Assembly: GCF_007558865.1 (NCBI RefSeq)
Contig: NZ_VLPK01000001.1
Coordinates: forward strand, 124,001 to 188,000
Direction of reading: 5' to 3'
DNA: 64,000 bases
DNA from: Mucilaginibacter corticis
GTDB lineage: Bacteria; Bacteroidota; Bacteroidia; Sphingobacteriales; Sphingobacteriaceae
Part shown: positions 9,411 to 17,201 of the stretch, one piece after another
Layout: every line of letters starts with the position of its first letter
How positions within the stretch are numbered: position 1 is the stretch's first letter
Notes under the pieces: model-generated
Told to the model about the DNA's origin: nothing
What the model saw: only the letters and a program-made list of their open reading frames with translations
Database searches by the model: none
Program-made: the position numbers and the translations under genes

Positions 9411-9641
9411 ATGTCATTCCAGGGATATTTAAATAACATTGAGGCCAAAACAGGTAAAACCGCGGATGATTTTAAAAAACTAGCCGAAGCTAAAGGCTTT
9501 ACCAAAAATGGCCAGCTTACTGCCCAAACTAAAGCCGGCGATATTGTAAAGTGGCTGAAAGATGATTTCGAGCTTGGCCACGGGCATGCCATGGCTATTT
9601 ACGCGCTACTAAAGGGTATTAAAAAAGAGGGCGACCAATAA
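9411..9641 (+). CDS. DUF4287 domain protein
   Basis: 76 residues, essentially a single DUF4287 domain: MSFQGYLNNIEAKTGKTADD at the N-terminus and the HGHAMAIYALLKG motif near the end. It is small, soluble and without a signal peptide. Family members occur alone or fused to DUF5655-type domains and have no established biochemical role. A promoter-like TTACTTTG lies about 30 bp upstream at 9382-9389, suggesting its own transcript. It is convergent with the GH3 gene. Confidence 0.9.
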   Translation: MSFQGYLNNIEAKTGKTADDFKKLAEAKGFTKNGQLTAQTKAGDIVKWLKDDFELGHGHAMAIYALLKGIKKEGDQ

Positions 9642-9667
9642 AGGTACCCTCTTAAGTTACTTTCATT

Positions 9668-11863
9668 TTAATCCATTACCTTAAATTGTGACTTCAGTCG
9701 GATATCTGCCGATGAACTGCCAACCAACACATCAATCGGTTCGGGTTCAACCCTGAAATCGTGGATCTTTTCGTCATAAAAAGCCAGTTTGCTGCCCGGA
9801 ATAGTTAGTGTAACTGTTTTAGTCTGGCCGGGATTTAGGGTGATCCGCTCAAATCCGCGTAGCTCTTCCATCGGACGTTTTAGGCTTGGCGCAACATCAT
9901 GGATGTATAGCTGTACTACTTCATCGCCGGCCATTTTACCCGTATTTTTCACATCGACCGATACGGTAATGGCATCTGTCGCTTTGATCTGATTAGCCGA
10001 CAATTTTAGGTTACTATAATTAAACGTAGTATAGCTTAACCCATGCCCAAACGGAAACAGCGGCTTACCGTTAATATACATATAGGTAAAACCTTTGGTT
10101 ACATCATATTCATCCTGCGAGGGAACCTGATCTGCAGAGGCATAAACTGTCAAAGGCATCTTACCACCGGGATTGATATTGCCGAAGATCGCGTCGGCAA
10201 TGGCGTTACCACCTTGTTCACCAGGCCACCAGGCCTCTATAATGGCCGGGGCGTGTTCTTTGATGTAAGGTATGGTTAACGGGCCGGCATTCATCAACAC
10301 CACAATAGTGCGCGGGTTAACTGCCAGTACCGCTTTAACCAATTCTTCCTGGTTGCCGGGTAGTTCTAATGATGTACGGTCCTTACCCTCGGCCTCGACA
10401 TTTAACGTGGTACCGATGTACAAGATAGCTACGTCGGCTTTTTTAGCGGCATCTACTGCTTTTTGCAATTCGGCTGCTTTATCAAATTCGGGCGCGTTTT
10501 TACGTGGTGGGGTTATTTCAGCACCGGCTGCGTAAATAATTTCCGTACCGGGGGCCATCCTGTTTTTAATTCCCTGCATGGGGTTCACCGCATTAATGGG
10601 TTTACCGCTGTAACCACCTGCGGTAAACATATCCGCATGCGGGCCAATTACAGCTATGGTCTTTATTTTATTTTTATTTAAAGGCAACAAATGGTCTTTA
10701 TTGGTCAATAAAACCATTGCCTCTTGCGCGGCTTTTAATGCCAGATTGATGTGCTCAGGGCTGCCAATTACGCTCATGGGTATTTTGCTGTACGGCACCT
10801 TTTCCTGCGGATCAAACTCGCCCAGCAAAAAACGATCGCGCATTACGCGCGAAACCGATTCGTCCAGTTTAGCCTGTGTAAGCAAACCCTTGCTTACTGC
10901 GATGGGGATATATTGCATAAATTCTTTGTCCGAAAAATCGCAGCCGGCGTTGATGGATTTTGCTACGGCTTCTTCATAACTCATCTGCCCTTTTTCGTGA
11001 CCGTTCACCATGGTATTAACCCCGCCCAGGTCAGATACTACAAAACCCTTAAAGCCCCATCGGTTTTTAAGGATATCGGTCAGCATCATATGGTTAATAT
11101 TATTGGGCACCCCGTTGATGGCGTTGTATGATGCCATGATAGATTGCGCGCCGCCTTCAACAATACAATCCTTAAAATGGGGCAGCCAAAACTCATGCAG
11201 CATCCGCTCGCTTACAGTTGCCGATCTGCTGGTACGGTCGGTCTCCACATTATTAACCGCGTAATGTTTTAAGGTAGATACCAGTTTAAGGTATTTAGGA
11301 TCATTACCCTGTAGGCCTTTAACGTGCGCCACGCCTATGCGCCCTGTTAAGAACGGATCCTCGCCAAAACACTCGTTAATACGTCCCCAGTACGGATTAC
11401 GGCTCACGTTGATCACCGGCGACCGGTAAATTAAACCTTTCTTTTCGCCTTGAAAATTGGGGTCCTGGTGCCAGCCGTTGTAAATGGCACGCGCTTCGTC
11501 TGATATCGCAGTAGCTTCGGTATAAACCAATTTGGTATCCCAGGTAGCAGCCATGGCGATAGAAACCGGGAACATAGTTGTTGGCCGCGTCCACACAACA
11601 CCGTGCAGGCTCTGGTTCCATTTATCAGACTTGATACCGAATTTAGGGATATCCGGCCCAACGTGGTTCAGGTATTCCGCTTTTTCCTCAAGTGTCATCC
11701 GCGATAGCAGGTCTTTTACACGTTCGTCTACCGGTTTGGTGTAGTCGAGGTATAAAGGTTTATCTGTGTCCTGAGCGAGTGACCTGTTGCCGGCCATCAG
11801 GGCTATCAACAAAAACAACAAGGCTGCTTTTATCGGACTACACTTGCGAGGTTTTAATTTCAT
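9668..11863 (-). CDS. Exported GH3 family beta-glucosidase
   Basis: 731 residues with a signal peptide (cleavage probably after LAQ near residue 31). Domain order is the GH3 N-terminal TIM barrel (about 45-385), the GH3 C-terminal alpha/beta domain (about 415-615) and a C-terminal fibronectin type III-like domain (about 650-720). The nucleophile is D278 in VVSDLGG, where most relatives have SDW. The acid/base candidate is the glutamate of EAEGKDRTSLELPG. It should release glucose or related sugars from the non-reducing end of beta-glucosides in the periplasm. It has its own promoter and no SusC/SusD partner nearby. Confidence 0.94.
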   Translation of the reverse strand: MKLKPRKCSPIKAALLFLLIALMAGNRSLAQDTDKPLYLDYTKPVDERVKDLLSRMTLEEKAEYLNHVGPDIPKFGIKSDKWNQSLHGVVWTRPTTMFPVSIAMAATWDTKLVYTEATAISDEARAIYNGWHQDPNFQGEKKGLIYRSPVINVSRNPYWGRINECFGEDPFLTGRIGVAHVKGLQGNDPKYLKLVSTLKHYAVNNVETDRTSRSATVSERMLHEFWLPHFKDCIVEGGAQSIMASYNAINGVPNNINHMMLTDILKNRWGFKGFVVSDLGGVNTMVNGHEKGQMSYEEAVAKSINAGCDFSDKEFMQYIPIAVSKGLLTQAKLDESVSRVMRDRFLLGEFDPQEKVPYSKIPMSVIGSPEHINLALKAAQEAMVLLTNKDHLLPLNKNKIKTIAVIGPHADMFTAGGYSGKPINAVNPMQGIKNRMAPGTEIIYAAGAEITPPRKNAPEFDKAAELQKAVDAAKKADVAILYIGTTLNVEAEGKDRTSLELPGNQEELVKAVLAVNPRTIVVLMNAGPLTIPYIKEHAPAIIEAWWPGEQGGNAIADAIFGNINPGGKMPLTVYASADQVPSQDEYDVTKGFTYMYINGKPLFPFGHGLSYTTFNYSNLKLSANQIKATDAITVSVDVKNTGKMAGDEVVQLYIHDVAPSLKRPMEELRGFERITLNPGQTKTVTLTIPGSKLAFYDEKIHDFRVEPEPIDVLVGSSSADIRLKSQFKVMD

Positions 11864-11917
11864 TTTAGGATGTTTAATATTGGCGTGGTTTGAAACAATA
11901 GTTCTGTTTAACCATCA

Positions 11918-11945
11918 CAAATATATTTAAAACCCACAGCCGCAA
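11918..11945 (-). promoter_or_regulatory. Promoter of the GH3 gene
   Basis: On the minus strand a -7 box TATATTTG lies at 11925-11918, with TTTTG as -33 element 17 nt upstream. The leader to the ATG at 11863 is about 50 nt. Confidence 0.6.
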
Positions 11946-11984
11946 AAGCATTTAAACCCCTCAACACAAAATTGTTACCTAAAT

Positions 11985-12019
11985 AAAGAGCGCTTACCTT
12001 TACCGGGTAAGCGCTCTTT
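11985..12019 (-). terminator. Terminator of the tetR-MFS-hydrolase operon
   Basis: Perfect 14 bp stem (11985-11998 with 12006-12019), loop of seven bases, and a TTTATTTA tail on the minus strand, 20 bp after the isochorismatase-like stop. Confidence 0.85.
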
Positions 12020-12039
12020 GTTATGCTTTGGTTTGATGA

Positions 12040-12603
12040 TTATTGTTTCTCCCAGTCGGCCACATTCAGTACATCTGCCTGGCGCGGGAAAACTTTTTCT
12101 GTTAATACTTTATGTACTTCGGCATCGCCATCGGCACAGCAATCAGCCAGTACGGTTAAGCGGTAATCCTTATCAGATGCCTCGCGTACGGTTGATAATA
12201 CTACGCCGCTTGTTGCTATACCGGTTAAGATAAGATGCTGCGCGTTATAAGCCCTAAGGATCACTTCCAGATCGCTACCTGTAAAAGCGCTCACTCGGCG
12301 TTTGGCTACAATCACTTCGCCTGCCTGCGGTTTTAAGTCGTCATGTACGTGCATAAACTGGGCCATATCTACACTGGCAAATCTTTCCTTGCTTGCAGCG
12401 AACCCTTTATTGTTCATACTGATCTCTGGCGAACCCTCCCTAAAACCAACCACTACATAAATAATCGGGATGTTTTTCTCACGGGCAATAGCTATAGCTT
12501 TAGCTACATTGCCAAGAATAGCGGCGCTATCAGGCAGCATAGCTACTATACCTGCCTGCATATCCATCACTAAAAGCACGGTGTTTTTTGTGTTCTGTTC
12601 CAT
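12040..12603 (-). CDS. Isochorismatase-family hydrolase lacking the usual catalytic Cys
   Basis: 187 residues, a single isochorismatase-like alpha/beta domain. The catalytic aspartate is in VMDMQAG and the lysine in VAKRRVSAF. In cysteine hydrolases of this family (nicotinamidase, ureidoacrylate hydrolase) the third residue is a Cys in a TGxxTxxCV motif. Here the segment reads TGIATSGVVLST, with valine at that place. The protein is then either a non-cysteine member, as in true isochorismatases, or uses another mechanism; the substrate is unknown. It is the last gene of a unit with an MFS exporter and TetR regulator, 25 bp after the exporter gene. Confidence 0.85.
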   Translation of the reverse strand: MEQNTKNTVLLVMDMQAGIVAMLPDSAAILGNVAKAIAIAREKNIPIIYVVVGFREGSPEISMNNKGFAASKERFASVDMAQFMHVHDDLKPQAGEVIVAKRRVSAFTGSDLEVILRAYNAQHLILTGIATSGVVLSTVREASDKDYRLTVLADCCADGDAEVHKVLTEKVFPRQADVLNVADWEKQ

Positions 12604-12628
12604 TTTGATGTTTTTTATGGTTTGATGT

Positions 12629-13909
12629 TTAATTAATTTTTTCTGATTCTATTATTTCAGCGGCCATATCAGGCTGGTCGGTTGTTTGAGCGATCCTACT
12701 CTTTTTGAAAAGCTGAAAGAATACCAAGGCGATAATTAACGCAATTATCCCTTGGCAAAACATGGTTAAAGGCGCGCCTATTTTTTGCGAAACTGTGCCT
12801 ATCAACAAGGCGCCCAAAGGCAATACACCGAAAAACGACATGGCCATATAGCTCATTACCCTGCCCCGCATATGGGTAGCTGCCTCCATTTGTATAATGG
12901 TGATACAGGTTGACATGGGGGTTAAAGACCCTAACCCTATGATCATGGCAAAGGGCAATGCCAGCGGCAAATAACTTACGCGCGAAAACAGGATTAACCC
13001 GGTAGCCAAAACCACAATACTGCCTATCAGGATGGGTTTTAAGTCGGTGCCTTTTTTTACAGACGCCAGCACTAAACTACCAATTATGGCACCCAAACCC
13101 ACAGAGCTGCTGATGTAGCCGTAAGTTGTAGCGTTGCCTTTGTAAACAACTTTGGCAAATATGGGTTCAGTGGTATCATAAGGTAAAACAAACAGGCTTA
13201 AGCTCACCAGCACCAATAGTATTATACCTATGGCCGGTGTTTCCCTGATATATTTAAAACCTTCGGCAAGTTCTGACATTACCTTTTTCTTTATAGTAGG
13301 TGGATTAAATTTTGGAAAATTCATTAACAATAGCGACGTGATAACAGCTATAAAACTCACCGCATTTAATGAAAAACAAATACCTGCGCCAAATCGCTGC
13401 AGCACAATACCTGATAAGGCCGGGCCAACCATCCTAGCAATATTTACCATGGCCGAGTTTAAAGAAATGGCGTTTGCCAAATCTTCTTTATTCTCTATCA
13501 GTTCCAATATCATAGGTTGCCTTGCCGGCACGTCAAAAGCATTGATGATGCCTAACACAACACTTAAGGTCAATATCTCCCAGATAACATAATGCCCGGT
13601 TAATATCAAAGCGGCCAGTAATATGGCCTGGATCATTGAGGCGATTTGCGTAACCAGCAGGATCTTATACCGGTCATAACGGTCGGCGACTACGCCGCCA
13701 AATAACGAAAGCAGGAACGACGGAAACTGCTGCGCGAAAACAGCAAAGCCAATCATCGAGGCAGAATGCGTGAGCGAATAGATCACCCAGATAACCGCCG
13801 TACGCTGCATCCAGGTACCTATTTGTGAGATAGACTGCCCGCCAAAAAATAACGCATAATTACGGTTATTAAACGCCCTGAATGTGCTTGATGATTTACT
13901 TTTTTCCAT
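12629..13909 (-). CDS. MFS exporter (MFS_3 / EntS-like)
   Basis: 426 residues with about 12 hydrophobic segments and the inter-helix signature GGVVADRYDRYK after helix 2, typical of the DHA3-type drug or siderophore exporters. The N-terminus (FRAFNNRNYALFFGG) is characteristic of this subfamily. It sits 66 bp downstream of a TetR gene on the same strand, with an inverted repeat in the gap, so its expression is probably controlled by that repressor. The exported compound cannot be told from sequence. Confidence 0.92.
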   Translation of the reverse strand: MEKSKSSSTFRAFNNRNYALFFGGQSISQIGTWMQRTAVIWVIYSLTHSASMIGFAVFAQQFPSFLLSLFGGVVADRYDRYKILLVTQIASMIQAILLAALILTGHYVIWEILTLSVVLGIINAFDVPARQPMILELIENKEDLANAISLNSAMVNIARMVGPALSGIVLQRFGAGICFSLNAVSFIAVITSLLLMNFPKFNPPTIKKKVMSELAEGFKYIRETPAIGIILLVLVSLSLFVLPYDTTEPIFAKVVYKGNATTYGYISSSVGLGAIIGSLVLASVKKGTDLKPILIGSIVVLATGLILFSRVSYLPLALPFAMIIGLGSLTPMSTCITIIQMEAATHMRGRVMSYMAMSFFGVLPLGALLIGTVSQKIGAPLTMFCQGIIALIIALVFFQLFKKSRIAQTTDQPDMAAEIIESEKIN

Positions 13910-13931
13910 TAGCTATATTTACCAGCAACCA

Positions 13932-13960
13932 TTTCGACATTTTTTGTCACTTTGTCGAAA
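13932..13960. promoter_or_regulatory. Candidate TetR operator before the MFS gene
   Basis: Inverted repeat TTTCGACA (13932-13939) and TGTCGAAA (13953-13960) with a 13 bp spacer, 23 bp before the MFS start. The same half-site TGTCGAAA recurs at 14645-14652 beside the tetR -33 box. Confidence 0.5.
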
Positions 13961-13975
13961 ACGATTCAAATTTTT

Positions 13976-14593
13976 TTACTTCTTTATCCCGTTCATGATC
14001 ACGCGGGTAAAGGTCTTTACAACCGACTCGATATTTTCAAAATTATTGTCGATTATCATTTCTCTTTTGATGCCATGTACGCCGCTTAGCAACACAAAAA
14101 CCAATTCTTTTTTATCCTGCTCTGCCACTGGTTTCAATTCGCCGCGTTCGATACCATAGTTTAAAATTTGCTTTAATAAAGCCCCTTCCTTTTGCATGAT
14201 CAGCCCGTGATGAATCACTTTGGTTTTGTTAAAATCAGACATCGCGTCAGCATCCATACCCGCGTCAAGCGTATTATAAAATCCACGCCTTTCGCGCAGT
14301 ATATTCAGCTTGGCAACACAAAACGCATTTATTTTTTGTTCGACAGTTTCAACACTATTTACCGCGACAGCAATAGCGCCTACCAAGTCTCCTATCTCCA
14401 ACTGCATCACCGCATCGAAAATCTCGTCCTTACTCTTGTAGTAATAGTAAAGCGAACTGCGACCCTTGCCGATAGCTTTAGCCACATCGTCCATAGTTAC
14501 CTTATAAAGCCCATGCACCTGGAACAGCCGTTTGGCCGCCTGCAGGATCTGGTCTTGTATGGCATCTTCTTTTATGGGGGTGGTTACAGTCAT
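13976..14593 (-). CDS. TetR/AcrR family transcriptional regulator
   Basis: 205 residues. The N-terminal helix-turn-helix (about 20-65) contains TMDDVAKAIGKGRSSLYYYYKSK in broken form: VTMDDVAKAIGKG then SSLYYYYKSKDE. The C-terminal ligand domain is all helical and not assignable. It heads the unit tetR-MFS-isochorismatase-like, has a consensus promoter upstream, and TGTCGAAA motifs lie both at its own promoter and before the MFS gene. Autoregulation plus control of the exporter is the simple reading. Confidence 0.93.
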   Translation of the reverse strand: MTVTTPIKEDAIQDQILQAAKRLFQVHGLYKVTMDDVAKAIGKGRSSLYYYYKSKDEIFDAVMQLEIGDLVGAIAVAVNSVETVEQKINAFCVAKLNILRERRGFYNTLDAGMDADAMSDFNKTKVIHHGLIMQKEGALLKQILNYGIERGELKPVAEQDKKELVFVLLSGVHGIKREMIIDNNFENIESVVKTFTRVIMNGIKK

Positions 14594-14610
14594 CTATTTA
14601 GTTAGAGACA

Positions 14611-14652
14611 CAAAAGTAGATTATTTAAACATTTAAACAAATTTTGTCGAAA
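14611..14652 (-). promoter_or_regulatory. tetR promoter with adjacent operator half-site
   Basis: Minus strand: TTG (-33) at 14640-14638, exactly 19 nt, then TACTTTTG (-7) at 14618-14611. This is a full Bacteroidota consensus. The motif that reads TGTCGAAA on the + strand lies at 14645-14652, directly upstream of the -33 element. Confidence 0.7.
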
Positions 14653-14691
14653 AGTTTATAATAAGTGAAGATAGATTTAACAGTTCGCTGA

Positions 14692-15042
14692 CTATTGGCC
14701 GTTATTAATCAATTTAATATAGGTATTCAACTTATTTAGAACGATCTCTATCGGGATATCTTCATTAGGGTCTATCAACATTGACTCGTACTGATCTTTT
14801 GGCTTTATCCCTGGTGTCACTTCCTGCAAACTTTTATCCAAACAAAAGCCCAGTTTTAGCTTCTTTTTGTCGAGCCATAAATAAGCAAGTTTCTTGTCTT
14901 TATAAGTAAAGAACGGGATCTGGAATTTACGTTCATAAACAATTAATGGGTTAACGCTTAAAATAATGTCCCGTAATGCCAGCAGGCAGCTTTGGTAAGG
15001 CTCGGGCTTGGATAGATAGTAAGATTCAAGCGTTTTGATCAT
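14692..15042 (-). CDS. DUF1801 domain protein
   Basis: The start chosen is the ATG at 15042 (MIKTLESYYLSKPEPYQ), giving 116 residues; the longer frame starting at 15141 adds a Cys-rich stretch that does not look like protein. The body matches the DUF1801 pattern (LLALRDIILSVNPLIVYERKFQIPFFTYKDKKLAYLWLDKK in outline), with the aromatic and basic residues typical of YdhG-like folds. The role of the family is not established. Divergent from the dehydrogenase gene at 15145. Confidence 0.85.
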   Translation of the reverse strand: MIKTLESYYLSKPEPYQSCLLALRDIILSVNPLIVYERKFQIPFFTYKDKKLAYLWLDKKKLKLGFCLDKSLQEVTPGIKPKDQYESMLIDPNEDIPIEIVLNKLNTYIKLINNGQ

Positions 15043-15144
15043 GAATGTAAATCTTAGCACTAATGTAAAATTTTTCAGAAGGTCCGCGCCGTCGTTTTCT
15101 AACCTTTTTATAAACAATGTGCAACAGCAGGACGTTTGCACTTT

Positions 15145-16908
15145 ATGCCATTCAAAAAATACAGAAAATTCTGTCTGCCCGGAATCTTGTTTACCTTACT
15201 GCTGATCAGTTTTACCACAACCAAAAAGAAACCTTCATTTTTAAAAGCTGATCCGAAAAATGGCGGTCTTTATCTTCCGGGTGGTTTTGAGGCAATAACG
15301 GTTGCGGATAGTTTATCCGGCCGCGCGCGTCATTTAGCGGTAAATGCAAATGGCGACATTTATGTTAAGCTAAGGTTCCCGGACGATACCTCCGGCAACG
15401 TGGCGTTGCGCGATACTAATAACGATGGCAAAGCCGATATCATTAAACGGTTTGGCAATTATGAGGATAAAGGCTCGTACGGTACAAGTATGCGCATCCA
15501 TAACGGCTACCTGTATTTTAGTTCGGAGACAAACGTTTACCGCGAAAAGCTAAACCCGGCAACGCTGATATCAGACGGACCGCCGGAACTGATCTTACAT
15601 GACGAAAACGGGCAGCATGAGCACGACGCCAAACCAATAGCTTTTGATAATGCTGGGCATATGTATGTGGCCTTCGGCGCGCCGTCAAACGCCTGCCAGG
15701 TTGCAAACCGGGTACCGGGATCGTTAGGGATAAAAGGCTGTCCGCTGCTGGCCGAATATGGCGGAATCTGGCGCTTTGACGAAAACCGTGCGGGCCAGAC
15801 TCAAAAAGACGGCAAGCGCTATGCAACCGGGCTAAGGAGTGTAGTGGCGATGGACTGGAATCAACAGGAAAATTGTTTATACGTGGTAGCGCACGGGCGC
15901 GATGATTTGCGGCTGCAATTCCCCGGTAAATATACCGCCTGGCAAAGCGCAGTATTACCTGCGGAAGAATTTTTAAAGATCAGGGAAGGAACCGATGCCG
16001 GCTGGCCCTATTATTACTACGACCCGTTTCTGAAAAAAAGAATGTTAAACCCCGAGTATGGCGGTGACGGTAAAAAAGAAGGAAATGGCGCAAAATTTAT
16101 CAAACCAATTTTTTCATTCCCGGCACACTGGGCTCCGAATGATCTTTTTTTTTACACAGGCACGCAATTTCCGGCGCGTTATAAAAACGGGGCTTTTGTA
16201 GCGTTTCATGGCTCAACAGACCGGTCGCCATACCCGCAGGCGGGTTTTTTTATTTGTTTTGTACCATTTAAAAACGGTCAGCCTACCGGGTCTTGGGAGA
16301 TCTTCGCGGATGGTTTTTCGGGCCGTGATACGGTTGTCAGCGCCAGTGACGCTGTTTACCGGCCAATGGGTATTGCCATGGGTGCAGACGGTTCATTATA
16401 CATCAGCGAGACAGAAAAAGGCCGCATCTGGCGTATTGTATATAAAGGCGATAAAAGCAAGTTTGGTCAGCCCCAATTGGCAAAAATGAAGCTGAGAAAA
16501 AAGCTTCCAAGTTTCAGGACGCCGAATCCTGTCCGCGATAATTTAATGAAGGGAATGCTTAACGGCGGCACCAAAATTTATAATACCTACTGCGTTAACT
16601 GCCATCAGCAAAACGGCAAAGGCGACGGCAATATGTACCCACCGCTAAGCGGATCTGAATGGGTTACCGGCGGAAAATACATGGAGAAAGAGCAGTCCAT
16701 AACCGTATTGCTGCAAGGTCTTAACGGACCAATAAAAGTAAAAGGCCTGCCTTATGATAACACCATGCCGCAACATAGCTTTTTAAGCGATGGGGATATT
16801 GCACAAGTGCTTACCTATGTAAGAAACAACTTTGGTAACAACAGCAGCCTGGTTACAACGGATGAGGTAAAGACTGTAAGGAATAGTTTAGGGTTAAGCA
16901 AAAAGTAG
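15145..16908 (+). CDS. Sorbosone/glucose dehydrogenase-like beta-propeller fused to cytochrome c
   Basis: About 587 residues. An N-terminal hydrophobic signal is followed by a six-bladed propeller of the glucose/sorbosone dehydrogenase type (about 50-450), with repeats such as DGKADIIKRFG, GRDDLRLQFPG and PMGIAMGADGSLYISETEKGRIWRI. The C-terminal ~90 residues form a class I cytochrome c domain with heme motif CVNCH and an axial methionine candidate in YDNTMPQHSF. The protein probably oxidises a sugar or polyol in the periplasm using PQQ and passes electrons to its own heme. The ATG at 15145 is preferred over an in-frame TTG at 15136. Monocistronic. Confidence 0.88.
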   Translation: MPFKKYRKFCLPGILFTLLLISFTTTKKKPSFLKADPKNGGLYLPGGFEAITVADSLSGRARHLAVNANGDIYVKLRFPDDTSGNVALRDTNNDGKADIIKRFGNYEDKGSYGTSMRIHNGYLYFSSETNVYREKLNPATLISDGPPELILHDENGQHEHDAKPIAFDNAGHMYVAFGAPSNACQVANRVPGSLGIKGCPLLAEYGGIWRFDENRAGQTQKDGKRYATGLRSVVAMDWNQQENCLYVVAHGRDDLRLQFPGKYTAWQSAVLPAEEFLKIREGTDAGWPYYYYDPFLKKRMLNPEYGGDGKKEGNGAKFIKPIFSFPAHWAPNDLFFYTGTQFPARYKNGAFVAFHGSTDRSPYPQAGFFICFVPFKNGQPTGSWEIFADGFSGRDTVVSASDAVYRPMGIAMGADGSLYISETEKGRIWRIVYKGDKSKFGQPQLAKMKLRKKLPSFRTPNPVRDNLMKGMLNGGTKIYNTYCVNCHQQNGKGDGNMYPPLSGSEWVTGGKYMEKEQSITVLLQGLNGPIKVKGLPYDNTMPQHSFLSDGDIAQVLTYVRNNFGNNSSLVTTDEVKTVRNSLGLSKK

Positions 16909-16938
16909 ATCGTAATATACTAAAATCACCTTGCTATA

Positions 16939-17090
16939 AAACAAAAAACCCGGCGCATCATTACGATCACGCCGGGGTATTAACGTATTATTTGATCTTT
17001 TTATGTAGGGCTACGTGCAACGTGCGGCACTTTAACGGTGATCAGGTAAGTTCTTTTCTGGAATACCTAACCGTGAATCTTGAATTGTAG
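16939..17090 (-). pseudogene. Remnant: 3' end of a lipoprotein gene plus its terminator
   Basis: Bases 16939-17000 are identical over 62 bp to 31765-31826, the terminator region after the lipoprotein gene at 31828-32796. The similarity continues for about 85 bp into the coding end: read on the minus strand, the last codons give TYLITVKVPHV then ARSPT and a stop, against TYLITVKVPHVTRDPI in the intact gene. A one-base deletion just upstream shifts the frame. Only about 28 codons remain. The hairpin (stem CCCGGCG/CGCCGGG) reads as a minus strand terminator and may still serve the phospholipase operon. Confidence 0.85.
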
Positions 17091-17186
17091 ATAGGCCTTG
17101 AAGAGCCGGATTACCTGATAGCCGACCTGAACAAAGCCTTAACCAAAGCATCATTAATCGCAAAATCTTTAAGCGGCGTTAGCTAA
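17091..17186 (+). pseudogene. Remnant: 3' end of a Cys/Met-metabolism PLP enzyme gene
   Basis: 32 codons, IGLEEPDYLIADLNKAL onward, ending in TAA. They match the C-terminus of the PLP enzyme at 40382-41581 (VGLEDPTYLVTDLSKALNKIS) at about 13 of 21 positions. There is no start codon and an in-frame stop lies directly before it. It abuts the lipoprotein-gene remnant, so two unrelated 3' ends facing each other have been joined. It is not a functional gene. Confidence 0.75.
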
Positions 17187-17201
17187 AGTGGTATAACTAT
17201 A

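Noticed and set aside
16941..16978. GC hairpin as terminator of the cytochrome fusion gene
   Set aside because: The T-run is on the minus strand side, and the element is a copy of the minus strand terminator at 31765-31826.
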